This document shows positions 7,841 to 15,514 of a stretch of 35,143 nucleotides of DNA, piece after piece. Each line of letters begins with the position of its first letter. The first letter of the stretch is position 1. The notes under the pieces were generated by a model that did not search any database, had not been told where the DNA came from, and saw only the letters and a list, made by a program, of their open reading frames with translations. The position numbers and the translations under genes are program-made. The DNA is taken from positions 1 through 35,143 of the IMG/VR virus record IMGVR_UViG_3300046757_000883. The stretch is one strand, 5' to 3'. Origin of the DNA: a virus.

Positions 7841-8673
7841 AAATTTACCCTTTTTTCTAGCACTTGCACAATATCATCTGTTAAAAAGTCATCTTCTGTG
7901 TAATGAAATATACCAGATTGTTTATAGTTACCTATGTACAGTTCAGCATCATCAGTAAAATATGTGCCAACTTTAGTTTGCCAACTTTCTCTAAGGTCAT
8001 TCCACCCTTGTATATTTGCTTTCATGTGTGTAAAACTAGGAACTGATACATTTTCATTAGTAACTTTTGATTTGCAATCAAGTATATCTACAGTCATTGC
8101 CGCTGTAAGGTCCATACTTGCAAAATTTTGTATTTGTTTTTCGCCACCTAGTTTGTAAAATTCTTTCCAGTTATTTGTAATAGTATCTAACCAGGTGTAA
8201 AACTCTAGTGCAAAGTCGCTTTTCTTAAAATAATGTAACCCCATATAAGTGTTGGGCAAGTTGTGCTTGGCAAAATTCTTTCTATAGAACGTATCTGTAA
8301 TTTTGTTTCCTCTGTAATCAAATACTGTTGATGTTAGAAACATGTCATACTGTTGTAAATAATCATACCAAGATGTAATATCTTCAAGTACAAGCATATC
8401 TGTATCTAACACTATTGCATCTTCATAGGGTGAAATAAAATACGTTTTCCATCTATTGTGTATTTTCCAATCATACTTGTTTGCTAAGTCTCCCCAAGGT
8501 ATTTTGATTATGAGATCAAACAAGCCTTTATACTTTGCAGGTACTTTGTCATCAGTGAGTATACTAATTTTGCTGTTTGGAGTAGTTGCATGTATACTCA
8601 TAGCAAGAGCACACGCCTGTTTTACATAATCTACTTCTAATGTATTTTGGGCAACAAGAATAAAATTAGGCAC
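7837..8673 (-). CDS. Glycosyltransferase, GT-A fold with DxD, 278 aa (paralogue 2)
   Basis: GTG start supported by a strong GGAGG 9 bases upstream. It is a paralogue of the preceding gene: VDYVKQACALAMS, KISILTDDKVPAKYKGLFD, and DTD at 90-92 in YEDAIVLDTDMLVLED. Later motifs are NTYMGLHYFKKSDFALEFYT and a terminal SGIFHYTEDDFL, whose histidine may help bind the donor as in GT8 enzymes. There is no signal peptide, so it should act in the host cytoplasm. The two copies have diverged through most of the middle, suggesting different donors or acceptors. The stop overlaps the next start as ATGA. Confidence 0.8.
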   Translation of the reverse strand: MPNFILVAQNTLEVDYVKQACALAMSIHATTPNSKISILTDDKVPAKYKGLFDLIIKIPWGDLANKYDWKIHNRWKTYFISPYEDAIVLDTDMLVLEDITSWYDYLQQYDMFLTSTVFDYRGNKITDTFYRKNFAKHNLPNTYMGLHYFKKSDFALEFYTWLDTITNNWKEFYKLGGEKQIQNFASMDLTAAMTVDILDCKSKVTNENVSVPSFTHMKANIQGWNDLRESWQTKVGTYFTDDAELYIGNYKQSGIFHYTEDDFLTDDIVQVLEKRVNL

Positions 8674-9496
8674 TTAAATTATCCTCCAAAGTATACTTGT
8701 TCATTACATGCACACTGTTGCCTTGAATTTGACAAGGGCTAAAATTGTCTAGCGAGTCTTTACATTGTAGCAGAAAGATAAACTTATCTCCGTCTATAGA
8801 ATGTAATATATCTCTGTCTGCTGTAAAGAATAATCTACCGGGCATTTTTTTTGCAAAGTTGCCTTGTTTAAATCCGTTCATTATATGAATTGCAATACTA
8901 AATGCAAAGTCGTTGCGATATGTTGTTGATTGAATATTATATACTTTCCTGTAGTGTGTATAGTATTCTTGTATATGTTTTATTAAATCAAAAAAGCGTT
9001 TGTTTAATTCTGTCTTTCTAAAGAACACGCAAGTTGCCCAATAAAAATCTACACTTGTTTCGCTTATGGTACTAAATTCACCAGTATCTCTATTGCCGGC
9101 GATATCTATAGCGTCTTTGTATAATAAAAAATCGTATGTACTAGTAAAACAATTTTTGAATACATCATCTGCTATAACATAGTCACTGTCTAACATTAGT
9201 GTTTCATCATACGGACTAAGCTCGTATGCTAGGCAACGATTGTCATTTTTAAATTCTAAAACACTGTGAGTTTTTGCTCCATTGTAATATTGCTTTTTAG
9301 TTGACGCTGTTGGTATTTCATTAATGATAATTTTATCAAACCAATCTTTATATCTGTCACCAATACTTTCTTTATCAGTTACAATACTAACTGGCAAGTT
9401 AAGATATTCTTTTGCTCTACCAGCAAGAAATGCCGCTTGTTTTACGTAATCTATTTCAGCATTATTGTGTGCAAAAACAAGAATACCTTTAGTCAT
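8666..9496 (-). CDS. Glycosyltransferase, GT-A fold with DxD, 276 aa (paralogue 1)
   Basis: Start set at the ATG at 9496, not the TTG 15 bases upstream. AGG lies 8 bases before it, and the protein then begins MTKGILVFAHNN, matching the MPNFILVAQNT start of its downstream paralogue. Motifs: IDYVKQAAFLA near residue 15; LPVSIVTDKESIGDRYKDWF near 34; the metal-binding DSD at 103-105 in YDETLMLDSDYVI; and a C-terminal HVMNK. This order fits GT-A glycosyltransferases resembling GT8. The enzyme would transfer a sugar from a nucleotide donor using Mn or Mg; donor and acceptor are unknown. The overlap with the upstream gene is ATGACTAA (8 bases) and with the next is GTGCCTAA. Confidence 0.8.
   Translation of the reverse strand: MTKGILVFAHNNAEIDYVKQAAFLAGRAKEYLNLPVSIVTDKESIGDRYKDWFDKIIINEIPTASTKKQYYNGAKTHSVLEFKNDNRCLAYELSPYDETLMLDSDYVIADDVFKNCFTSTYDFLLYKDAIDIAGNRDTGEFSTISETSVDFYWATCVFFRKTELNKRFFDLIKHIQEYYTHYRKVYNIQSTTYRNDFAFSIAIHIMNGFKQGNFAKKMPGRLFFTADRDILHSIDGDKFIFLLQCKDSLDNFSPCQIQGNSVHVMNKYTLEDNLSA
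8683..8687 (-). promoter_or_regulatory. Shine-Dalgarno GGAGG that fixes a GTG start
   Basis: GGAGG on the minus strand, 9 bases before GTG at 8673. No ATG lies at suitable spacing in that frame, so the rare start codon is probably real. Confidence 0.7.
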
Positions 9497-9836
9497 TAAA
9501 TATGCCTGCAACTGAACGTTGTTTTTTTAATTTGTTATATTCATTGAAGTATTTGTTAGATGCTGTTGCATATGTGTTTACTAGATTTTTTGTAAACACA
9601 GGTAAATCTTCTATTAAAGAAGGAAGTCCATTATCGTCTATTAGAACAATTTGATCTTGCTCTAATGATATTAAACTTTGACAAAAACTAATTAGTTCTT
9701 TACTAGATGTAAATTGGCACCCATTTTCGTAATGAATTAGTCCAGCATCATATTGCTGTTGTAGTATCTTTTTTTGCTGATTAATTGTGTCAAGCAAGTT
9801 ACTTGCTTCAAGTGCTTTTGCTAGTTTTTCGTCCAT
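9489..9836 (-). CDS. Small helical protein of unknown function, 115 aa
   Basis: First gene of the sugar module, about 20 bases downstream of the predicted start site, with GGAG 7 bases before the ATG. Charged, helix-favouring residues dominate: LAKALEASNLLDTINQQKK near the N-terminus and LVNTYATASNKYFNEYNKLK near the C-terminus. A short IVLIDDNGLPSLIEDLP stretch lies between them. A coiled coil is plausible. No signal peptide or catalytic motif was seen, and I do not recognise the family. Its position directly after fibre genes is where T4-like phages may keep a fibre chaperone (as with gp38), but nothing in the sequence proves that. It overlaps the next gene by 8 bases. Confidence 0.75.
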   Translation of the reverse strand: MDEKLAKALEASNLLDTINQQKKILQQQYDAGLIHYENGCQFTSSKELISFCQSLISLEQDQIVLIDDNGLPSLIEDLPVFTKNLVNTYATASNKYFNEYNKLKKQRSVAGIFND

Positions 9837-9851
9837 ACAACATCTCCAAAG

Positions 9852-9869
9852 GTATAATAGTAATTATAC
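9852..9869. promoter_or_regulatory. 18-bp dyad overlapping the -10 element (candidate operator)
   Basis: Perfect inverted repeat: minus strand GTATAAT, TACT, ATTATAC (7-base arms, 4-base centre). One arm contains the whole -10 hexamer and the other covers the expected start site. It could be a repressor site or a weak AT-rich 5' hairpin. It lacks a following U-run, so it is not a terminator. Confidence 0.45.
9863..9868 (-). promoter_or_regulatory. Promoter -10 element TATAAT
   Basis: The minus strand reads TATAAT at 17-bp spacing from the TTGACA. Transcription should begin near 9855-9857, giving a leader of about 20 bases before the ATG at 9836. The site also overlaps one arm of an 18-bp dyad. 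Consensus quality suggests recognition by host vegetative RNA polymerase, unlike the TATAAATA late box at 13669. Confidence 0.8.
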
Positions 9870-9885
9870 ACTCGTATAGGTCAAA

Positions 9886-9891
9886 TGTCAA
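9886..9891 (-). promoter_or_regulatory. Promoter -35 element TTGACA
   Basis: The minus strand reads TTGACA, identical to the sigma70 consensus -35. It is separated by exactly 17 bases from a perfect TATAAT. It lies in the 67-base gap upstream of the eleven-gene sugar module and just after the stop of the last structural gene. Confidence 0.8.
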
Positions 9892-9903
9892 GAAAAAGAT
9901 AAG

Positions 9904-11082
9904 TTATTCTAATGTTGTAATTGTAGTAGCTGTTGGGGAAGGTATTCCTAAAATTGAATCAACACGTTCACTAACTGTACTTGTGATGTCATTAGTAACA
10001 TATTCGTCTACACTACTATACTGACCGCCTGATTCAAAATCATTATCTTGTAATTCTATTCTAAATCTCATTGTGCTAGGCGTTGATGCACTGCCAGCGG
10101 CTGTTTGCCATGCCTCAATCTGATATTTAATATCAGCATATATACCAGAGCCATTTTTAGTAAAAAGTATAACACGTTGAGAAGAACTAGTTAAATTCCA
10201 ATCTGCATAATAGTTTCCTATTGTAGGACTGCCAGTACCTGGTGATGATCCATTTGCTACTGTAGAATTTTTACCAAATGTAATTGTTCCCATAGTGTCT
10301 AATATAGAACGCCAAAAATCGTTTTTAGAATTAGCAACAACACCACCTGCTAAACTAGCATCAAATTTAAGTTCGCCGCCTGCGTTAAAGAAGTATCTTC
10401 TTTGGTCAGCGTTTGTCCAAGTAATTTCAACTTCATGAGTAATTTTAGCTCCAGGGGCTGCTGGATCTTCTCCGCCCCAGTTAGAAGTTCTTGTGCTAGT
10501 AGATTTTGCTGTAGTTGAAAAGTTATCAGGATCGTGTACATTTATATTTGCAACTATTTCGTCAGCAGCTGATTCAAAATCTAAATAGCCGCCTCCAAGG
10601 TCTTCTTCTGCATTTGTACTTGTAGGTGCTACTCTAGCAGTACCTGTACCAGTTCCTGGCCCTGATGCTGTAAATTTTATTCCTGCTTCGTTAGCAGAAG
10701 CACCTATTAATGTAAAATTACTATCGCCAGTGTCAATAATCACATACTCTCTTGATGCAACAAGTGCAAAAATAGCGATTGGTGTTTCGTCACCTATATC
10801 AGCGGCAGCTGCACCAACATCGTCACCTTCAATAATTGATTCAAGACCATCTGCGTTGGTCCATGTTACTGGGTTTGCTTGGTGTTTTCTTGCTTTGAAT
10901 AAGTCAGTGTATAAGTCTGCCATGTCTTGTGCGGCAATAATATCACCTGATGATTTTGTAGAACTTGCTAATGCACGACCGTAACCGTTTTGAGCGCCAT
11001 CTCCGACACCTAAAACATCTTGTATTTTACCTTGGATTGTATTATAATTTGCCGCGGTAACATTTGTTCCAATTACAGCCAT
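9904..11082 (-). CDS. Virion structural/fibre-associated protein, 392 aa (paralogue B, with insert module)
   Basis: It is clearly a duplicate of the upstream gene: VLGVGDGAQNGYGRALASS, DMADLYTDLFKARKHQ, TWTNADG, WTNADQRRYFFNAGGELKFD and YQIEAWQTAAGSASTPSTMR. Residues about 100-152 hold an extra module, REYVIIDTGDSNFTLIGASA then GIKFTASGPGTGTGTARV, that is absent from paralogue A. I recognise this as a small module found in many phage and marine structural proteins. The ATG is preceded by AGAGGA. It is the last gene before a 67-base gap containing a strong promoter, so it probably ends the structural block. No terminator hairpin with a U-tract was seen after it. Confidence 0.78.
   Translation of the reverse strand: MAVIGTNVTAANYNTIQGKIQDVLGVGDGAQNGYGRALASSTKSSGDIIAAQDMADLYTDLFKARKHQANPVTWTNADGLESIIEGDDVGAAAADIGDETPIAIFALVASREYVIIDTGDSNFTLIGASANEAGIKFTASGPGTGTGTARVAPTSTNAEEDLGGGYLDFESAADEIVANINVHDPDNFSTTAKSTSTRTSNWGGEDPAAPGAKITHEVEITWTNADQRRYFFNAGGELKFDASLAGGVVANSKNDFWRSILDTMGTITFGKNSTVANGSSPGTGSPTIGNYYADWNLTSSSQRVILFTKNGSGIYADIKYQIEAWQTAAGSASTPSTMRFRIELQDNDFESGGQYSSVDEYVTNDITSTVSERVDSILGIPSPTATTITTLE
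10627..10785 (-). other. Inserted Y-x-I...G-x-x-x-F-T-x-I-G-A module
   Basis: This encodes about 52 residues (YVIIDTGDSNFTLIGASANE, then FTASGPGTGTGTA) inside paralogue B. Paralogue A continues directly from AAADIG to a short linker at the same point. The boundaries are approximate because both linkers are low-complexity. Confidence 0.6.
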
Positions 11083-11108
11083 TCGTGTTTCCTCTTAATG
11101 TACTGTAC

Positions 11109-12122
11109 TTATAGATTTGAATTAACTGTTAACGCCGGTTTAGGTATTTCTAACGCTCCACTAGCATAAACAAATGAAACTGTGCTTTCAGTTACACCAG
11201 TAACGTCTTCATCTTCTGGACCTGATGAACTGGCTCCGCCTGCATCGTCGCCTATATCATTATCTATGAGTACAATATTAAATCTTAAACTATTAGACGC
11301 TGTTTCCCAAGCATCAATATAATATTCGTTTTCAGCATACAAGCCAGCACCGCTTTTTGTAAAAATTCTTACTGGACTTGACGAACTTGATCCTGACCAA
11401 TCATAGTAATTACCAATTGCTGTGCCTGTACCAGGATTAGTACCATCTGATGCTGTTATACCTTTACTAAATCTTACAGTACCCATTGTACCTAACATTG
11501 TTTGCCATATTTCATCTTTAGTAGCAGGTGGTGTTGTTGTAACGTCTCCAGGCACACTTGTTCCGCCTGTTAGGTTAGAATCAAACTTAATTGTTCCACC
11601 AGTATTAAAAAAGTATCTTCTTTCATCAGCGTTTTGCCAAGTAACTGTTACAGTATGATTAATACTGCCGTTCCAACTTGACTGCCTTGTGTTTGTATCT
11701 TCTATAGTTGTACTAAACTGTGATGCATCAAATACATCTTTATCAGTTAAAATATCCTGTGCCGCAGCTTCAAAGTCTGCAAAACCTTCTGCTTGATCTG
11801 CTGTTGCATCTGCACTTGTTCCACCTGGTCCAATATCTGCTGCATACACACCAACTAATTCGCCTATTGACGGAACTGCAAGTCCGTCTGCATTTGACCA
11901 TGTTGGAGGATTGCCTTTTTGATGCGTTCTTGTTTTAACTAAATCGTTAAAAAGTTTCTGCATATCAGCAGCATATATCACATCGTTATCAGCCTTGGAT
12001 TCACTCTCAAGCGTTCTACCGTATCCGTTTTGGGCGCCGTCGCCAACTCCTAATACATTGTTTATAGAACTTCTAATCGCATTGTATACGGACGAGTTAA
12101 CTAAGTCTGTTACAGCCGGCAT
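11109..12122 (-). CDS. Virion structural/fibre-associated protein, 337 aa (paralogue A)
   Basis: The N-terminus YNAIRSSINNVLGVGDGAQN followed by GYGRTLESES matches a family I recall from T4-like marine phages (pattern: I...V..VLG.G.G..GYG..L.S). It is followed by DMQKLFNDLVKTRTHQ and a W-x-N-A-D motif. The C-terminal half is beta-rich: HTVTVTWQNADERRYFFNTG, GTAIGNYYDW and YYIDAWETASNSLRFNIVL. It lacks the 50-residue insert found in its downstream neighbour at the equivalent point, near residue 98. TAGGAG overlaps the upstream stop, ten bases before the ATG. It is probably a virion surface protein; the exact location is unknown. Confidence 0.78.
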   Translation of the reverse strand: MPAVTDLVNSSVYNAIRSSINNVLGVGDGAQNGYGRTLESESKADNDVIYAADMQKLFNDLVKTRTHQKGNPPTWSNADGLAVPSIGELVGVYAADIGPGGTSADATADQAEGFADFEAAAQDILTDKDVFDASQFSTTIEDTNTRQSSWNGSINHTVTVTWQNADERRYFFNTGGTIKFDSNLTGGTSVPGDVTTTPPATKDEIWQTMLGTMGTVRFSKGITASDGTNPGTGTAIGNYYDWSGSSSSSPVRIFTKSGAGLYAENEYYIDAWETASNSLRFNIVLIDNDIGDDAGGASSSGPEDEDVTGVTESTVSFVYASGALEIPKPALTVNSNL

Positions 12123-12132
12123 GTGTTTTCTC

Positions 12133-13632
12133 CTAAAGTTTTAATATGCACTCTACTAATTTTTCTTCTTCGTCTAAGTTGCTTTCAAGTGCTATACCAA
12201 CTAAAGGATTACCGTCGAATTTTATACTTGCACAACCTTCAGCATCTACGTAAACTTTATCACCTTTACGTACTTCGCCTATACATCTTACAGGAACACG
12301 TCCTTCAAGTGCTATTGCTTGACCATCTGCTTCTGCATTCATTAAGTATGCTGGCTTTTCAGATATAACACCTACTGGATAACTATCTAGCAAACATGGT
12401 GCAATTTCATATTCACCTGCTCTGCTTACATACATAACTGTTCCTACAGGATGATCTTTTTCTACTGTGTATTTTTCTGCCAAGTCAGCAAATTGTGCTT
12501 GTGTTGCTGTACCTTGGAATATGTCTGCAACTAATTTTGTATTAGAACCGTCTTGTTCTCTTATTGCAATAGTTCCGCCTACATTTGATGCTGTAGCATA
12601 CGTGTAAGAAGTACCTGAATTACCAATTCTTAATTGGTTTGCACTATCTGCAATACCTTTAAATGCTGTTGCATGTACTTCGTCCCAAACATTTCCACTT
12701 TCACCTAATTTTAAATCAGTTGATGCAACACCTGGCATTATGCCGCCTGCTGTAATTGCAACAGAGTGTGTAAGTGTACCTGTGGAAGGTGCTTTTAATT
12801 CAAAGTCAATTTGATTTGCATTTGCACTTGTATTTTTAATTAATCCAGTTTGGTTGTCCGGACGCATTGTAAAGTAAAAGTTACTATGAGTAACTAATCC
12901 TGAACTAAGGTCTAACTGTGATGAAAAAGTAGGTGTTCCGCCTTGTACAAAATCACCTGCACTTAGGCCTCCTAATTTTTCAGCGTTTGTTGCTGTACCA
13001 TGGAATCTAACTGCTGTACTTGTTACACCCGAAGCTGGCGTGTCTTTTAATGTAACACCTTGTTGTATATCACTAAATCCGCTTATTTCGTTGTCTGCAC
13101 CTGAGCCTAGCGTAAATGCTACTGGTGATATAACAAACTGTACAGAATCATTTACTGTTGCTGTAATAATACTTCTTGAAACACCTGTTGGACTTGTATT
13201 ATCAAGTACAGTACGACTAACCATTGCTGTTTGGCCTTCGCCTGCGTCTTGTGGTCCAATTAGGACAAAATTTGAACCATTGTAAACATAAAGTTGTTCG
13301 TTAGCACTATCCCACCAAAAATCACCTTCTGCTAATCCTGCTGGTTGAGCACCGGAAACTTCTGCACCGCCTACTGTTCGCCAGTTTTGGTTACCGTCTC
13401 TAAACTTCATTCTGTCTGAGCCACTGTCAAACCAAAGTTGACCGCTTAGTGGTTTAGGTGGCTGATTAGCACCTGCAAAGTTTTCTAGCAAGAATAAGAA
13501 GTTTTCGTTATGTATTTCTCCATATCCTGCATAATTTTTACCTACAAATTTAATATCTGTAGTTTCGTCAAGAGTACCATCCTCTACTGTTGTTAAAGGG
13601 CTCTTATTAAATCTATCTATTTGATACGCCAT
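12133..13632 (-). CDS. Tail fibre protein, 499 aa (third paralogue)
   Basis: Residues 1-225 again carry the shared N-terminal domain: DIKFVGKNYAGYGEIHNENF, LLENFAGANQPPKPLSGQLW, FWWDSANEQLYVYNGSNF and FVLIGPQDAGEGQT. The C-terminal 120 residues (from about 379) are a distinct domain: FADLAEKYTVEKDHPVGTVM, YPVGVISEKPAYLMNAEADG and IALEGRVPVRCIGEVRKGDK. I recall this from other marine T4-like phage fibres, where it forms the C-terminus. The ATG is preceded by AGGA at 8 bases and by an exact late-promoter box, so this gene may also be transcribed from its own start. No protease or lyase motif could be firmly assigned. Confidence 0.83.
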   Translation of the reverse strand: MAYQIDRFNKSPLTTVEDGTLDETTDIKFVGKNYAGYGEIHNENFLFLLENFAGANQPPKPLSGQLWFDSGSDRMKFRDGNQNWRTVGGAEVSGAQPAGLAEGDFWWDSANEQLYVYNGSNFVLIGPQDAGEGQTAMVSRTVLDNTSPTGVSRSIITATVNDSVQFVISPVAFTLGSGADNEISGFSDIQQGVTLKDTPASGVTSTAVRFHGTATNAEKLGGLSAGDFVQGGTPTFSSQLDLSSGLVTHSNFYFTMRPDNQTGLIKNTSANANQIDFELKAPSTGTLTHSVAITAGGIMPGVASTDLKLGESGNVWDEVHATAFKGIADSANQLRIGNSGTSYTYATASNVGGTIAIREQDGSNTKLVADIFQGTATQAQFADLAEKYTVEKDHPVGTVMYVSRAGEYEIAPCLLDSYPVGVISEKPAYLMNAEADGQAIALEGRVPVRCIGEVRKGDKVYVDAEGCASIKFDGNPLVGIALESNLDEEEKLVECILKL

Positions 13633-13668
13633 TTTTTTTGTCCTATATAATCCTGTGTTTACACGTTG

Positions 13669-13676
13669 TATTTATA
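13669..13676 (-). promoter_or_regulatory. T4-type late promoter box TATAAATA
   Basis: The minus strand reads TATAAATA exactly, in the 44-base gap between two fibre genes. It is followed after about 37 bases by the ATG at 13632, with AGGA 8 bases before it. TATAAATA is the T4 late-promoter consensus recognised by the gp55 sigma factor, and similar late boxes are known in marine T4-like phages. It is the only exact match seen in an intergenic gap of this window. Confidence 0.65.
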
Positions 13677-15506
13677 CTAATTTGCAGTCCATGCCCCATT
13701 AGTAATTATAAAGTTTCTTTGCCCTCTTGTAACGCTTAACGTAAATGTAGGAGTTAAAGAGTTAGGTAAACTTATGCCCTGTATTACACTTACTACGCCG
13801 CCTGCGGCTGCATTAACATCAACTTCAGTTGTTGTAGTAGGTGTTCCAATATCAATTGGGTCTGTTGATTGTCCTGCATAAGACGTTGTAGCAATTCTTG
13901 CTTCTTTGCCATTTGCAAACGTTGTTGCAGGGTACAGACTTTGTAATATTGTAATAATTTCATCATTAATACTAACCATGCCTGTAATATCTAGTGCCAT
14001 TATTAATGGTTCTGTTTGTACAGTTTGATCAGCATATACTTTATTAACACCATCTCCGTCTGCTGTTGGAGTTAATAAGTTTGTAATTTTGTTACTGTTT
14101 AAATCAACATCGCCAGCAACGTTAATTGACAGACCTGAGCCTGCGCCTGGTCTTGTAATTACACCTGCATTGGATATATTTAAACTTGCTGTGCCGCCAG
14201 TACCAATGTTAAGTGTTTCAAGTACGCCAAGAGTTCTTATGCTACTGTTAATTACACCAGCGCCAACTGTTGTAGCACTTAGTACATCAGTATTATTAAT
14301 CTTATAAGTTTTGCTAGATACTAGATCTAAGTGTTCACTACTTGTCCATGCACTTGATAAATTTAACCATTGGAATGTTTTATCAGTAGTACCTTTAAGT
14401 GTAATGCCGCCTTGGTCACATGTTAAATTAGTTGGACTATCAACTACAGCCAACTCAATGTTTTTATCTGCTATTTGTAGTGTTTCTGCTTCAGTTACAA
14501 AACTGTCGCCCTCTACTGTTAAATTGCCAGTGATACGCACATCGCCCGTAACATCTAAATTGTAAGCAGGATTTGCATTAAATAAACCTATACGTTTTGA
14601 TGTAGGTTTAATTACTAACGCATTTGTTTGGTCAAGTACATCATTAGCACCACGTACAAGAATATTAAAATCATCGCCTGCTCTAGTATTCCTAATAGTA
14701 AAACCGTTATCCATAAACAATCTAGTATCATCGTTTTCACCAATTGATATACCTGCACTTACTCTAACGTCTAATCTTCCTTCTAATACCTGATCAGTAT
14801 TATTTTTCATTAATTCGGATTCTTTAACTTCTAACCCAGTTTCTGAATTAATTAAGTTTTCTGCAAACTCAGCGGTACCTCTATATTTGAAGTTTGTTCT
14901 GTCTATTAAGTTTACACCTTTAAAAATAGTGCCTGTAGCATTATCAGATGTAACTAGTCCTGGTACTAAGTTGTTAGGTATTGGGTTTGGTGTAAAAGTT
15001 TCACCTGCTATTACAGCCTGTAATATTTCGTCTACAAAAACTTTTAGTACTGTTTTTGCATTAAGATCTGTATCAAAAATTGTATCTGTAATAACACCAC
15101 TTTTGCCTTGTAATCTACTAAATGCTGGACCAATTAATGTCCATGTTTCGCCGTCATACAAATAAAATTGTTTTTCTTCTGTGCTAAACCATGTATCGCC
15201 TGGTACTGGTCCTGAAGGAAAAGTTTCGCTAATAAAACTACCAGCCGCTGATTGAAAACTAGTGCCATCAAAGACCTTTAATTTGTTTTCGCTTGTATCA
15301 TACCACAGTTGTCCTTTTAGTGGAGTTACAGGACTATTTGGATTAGCAAAGTTTTCTAGCATCTTTATAAAGTTTTCATTTATAAATTCGCCGTATCCAG
15401 AATAGTTTCTACCTACTAAACTTATGTCAGTAGTGTTGTTATCTAATATACCATCTACAAGTTCTGTAAGTAGTGTTCCATCTGTTTTATTTAAATTATA
15501 ACTCAT
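13677..15506 (-). CDS. Tail fibre protein, 609 aa (second of three paralogues)
   Basis: Residues 1-235 repeat the N-terminal domain of the preceding gene: DISLVGRNYSGYGEFINENF, MLENFANPNSPVTPLKGQLW, then WFSTEEKQFYLYDGETW and LIGPAFSRLQG. The central part holds the widespread fibre shaft motif (DVRITGNLTVEGDSFV, then ETLQIADKNIELAV, residues about 320-360). The C-terminal 150 residues are a separate beta-type region (LPNSLTPTFTLSVTRG near the end) that lacks the collar motif. The ATG follows TAGGA, which overlaps the upstream TAG stop, eight bases away. No enzymatic motif was seen. It is probably a baseplate-attached fibre with a receptor-binding tip of unknown specificity. Confidence 0.83.
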   Translation of the reverse strand: MSYNLNKTDGTLLTELVDGILDNNTTDISLVGRNYSGYGEFINENFIKMLENFANPNSPVTPLKGQLWYDTSENKLKVFDGTSFQSAAGSFISETFPSGPVPGDTWFSTEEKQFYLYDGETWTLIGPAFSRLQGKSGVITDTIFDTDLNAKTVLKVFVDEILQAVIAGETFTPNPIPNNLVPGLVTSDNATGTIFKGVNLIDRTNFKYRGTAEFAENLINSETGLEVKESELMKNNTDQVLEGRLDVRVSAGISIGENDDTRLFMDNGFTIRNTRAGDDFNILVRGANDVLDQTNALVIKPTSKRIGLFNANPAYNLDVTGDVRITGNLTVEGDSFVTEAETLQIADKNIELAVVDSPTNLTCDQGGITLKGTTDKTFQWLNLSSAWTSSEHLDLVSSKTYKINNTDVLSATTVGAGVINSSIRTLGVLETLNIGTGGTASLNISNAGVITRPGAGSGLSINVAGDVDLNSNKITNLLTPTADGDGVNKVYADQTVQTEPLIMALDITGMVSINDEIITILQSLYPATTFANGKEARIATTSYAGQSTDPIDIGTPTTTTEVDVNAAAGGVVSVIQGISLPNSLTPTFTLSVTRGQRNFIITNGAWTAN

Positions 15507-15514
15507 ATCGTTTC

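Noticed and set aside
8666-9511. TTG start at 9511 for the first glycosyltransferase
   Set aside because: It adds five residues (encoded by TTG CAG GCA TAT TTA) that the paralogue lacks. The ATG at 9496 has AGG at 8 bases and aligns with the paralogue start.
9508-9528. Hairpin GCAAC-TGAAC-GTTGT followed by a T-run on the plus strand, as a terminator
   Set aside because: The stem is only four to five pairs, it points toward the plus strand where no genes exist, and it lies in minus-strand coding sequence.
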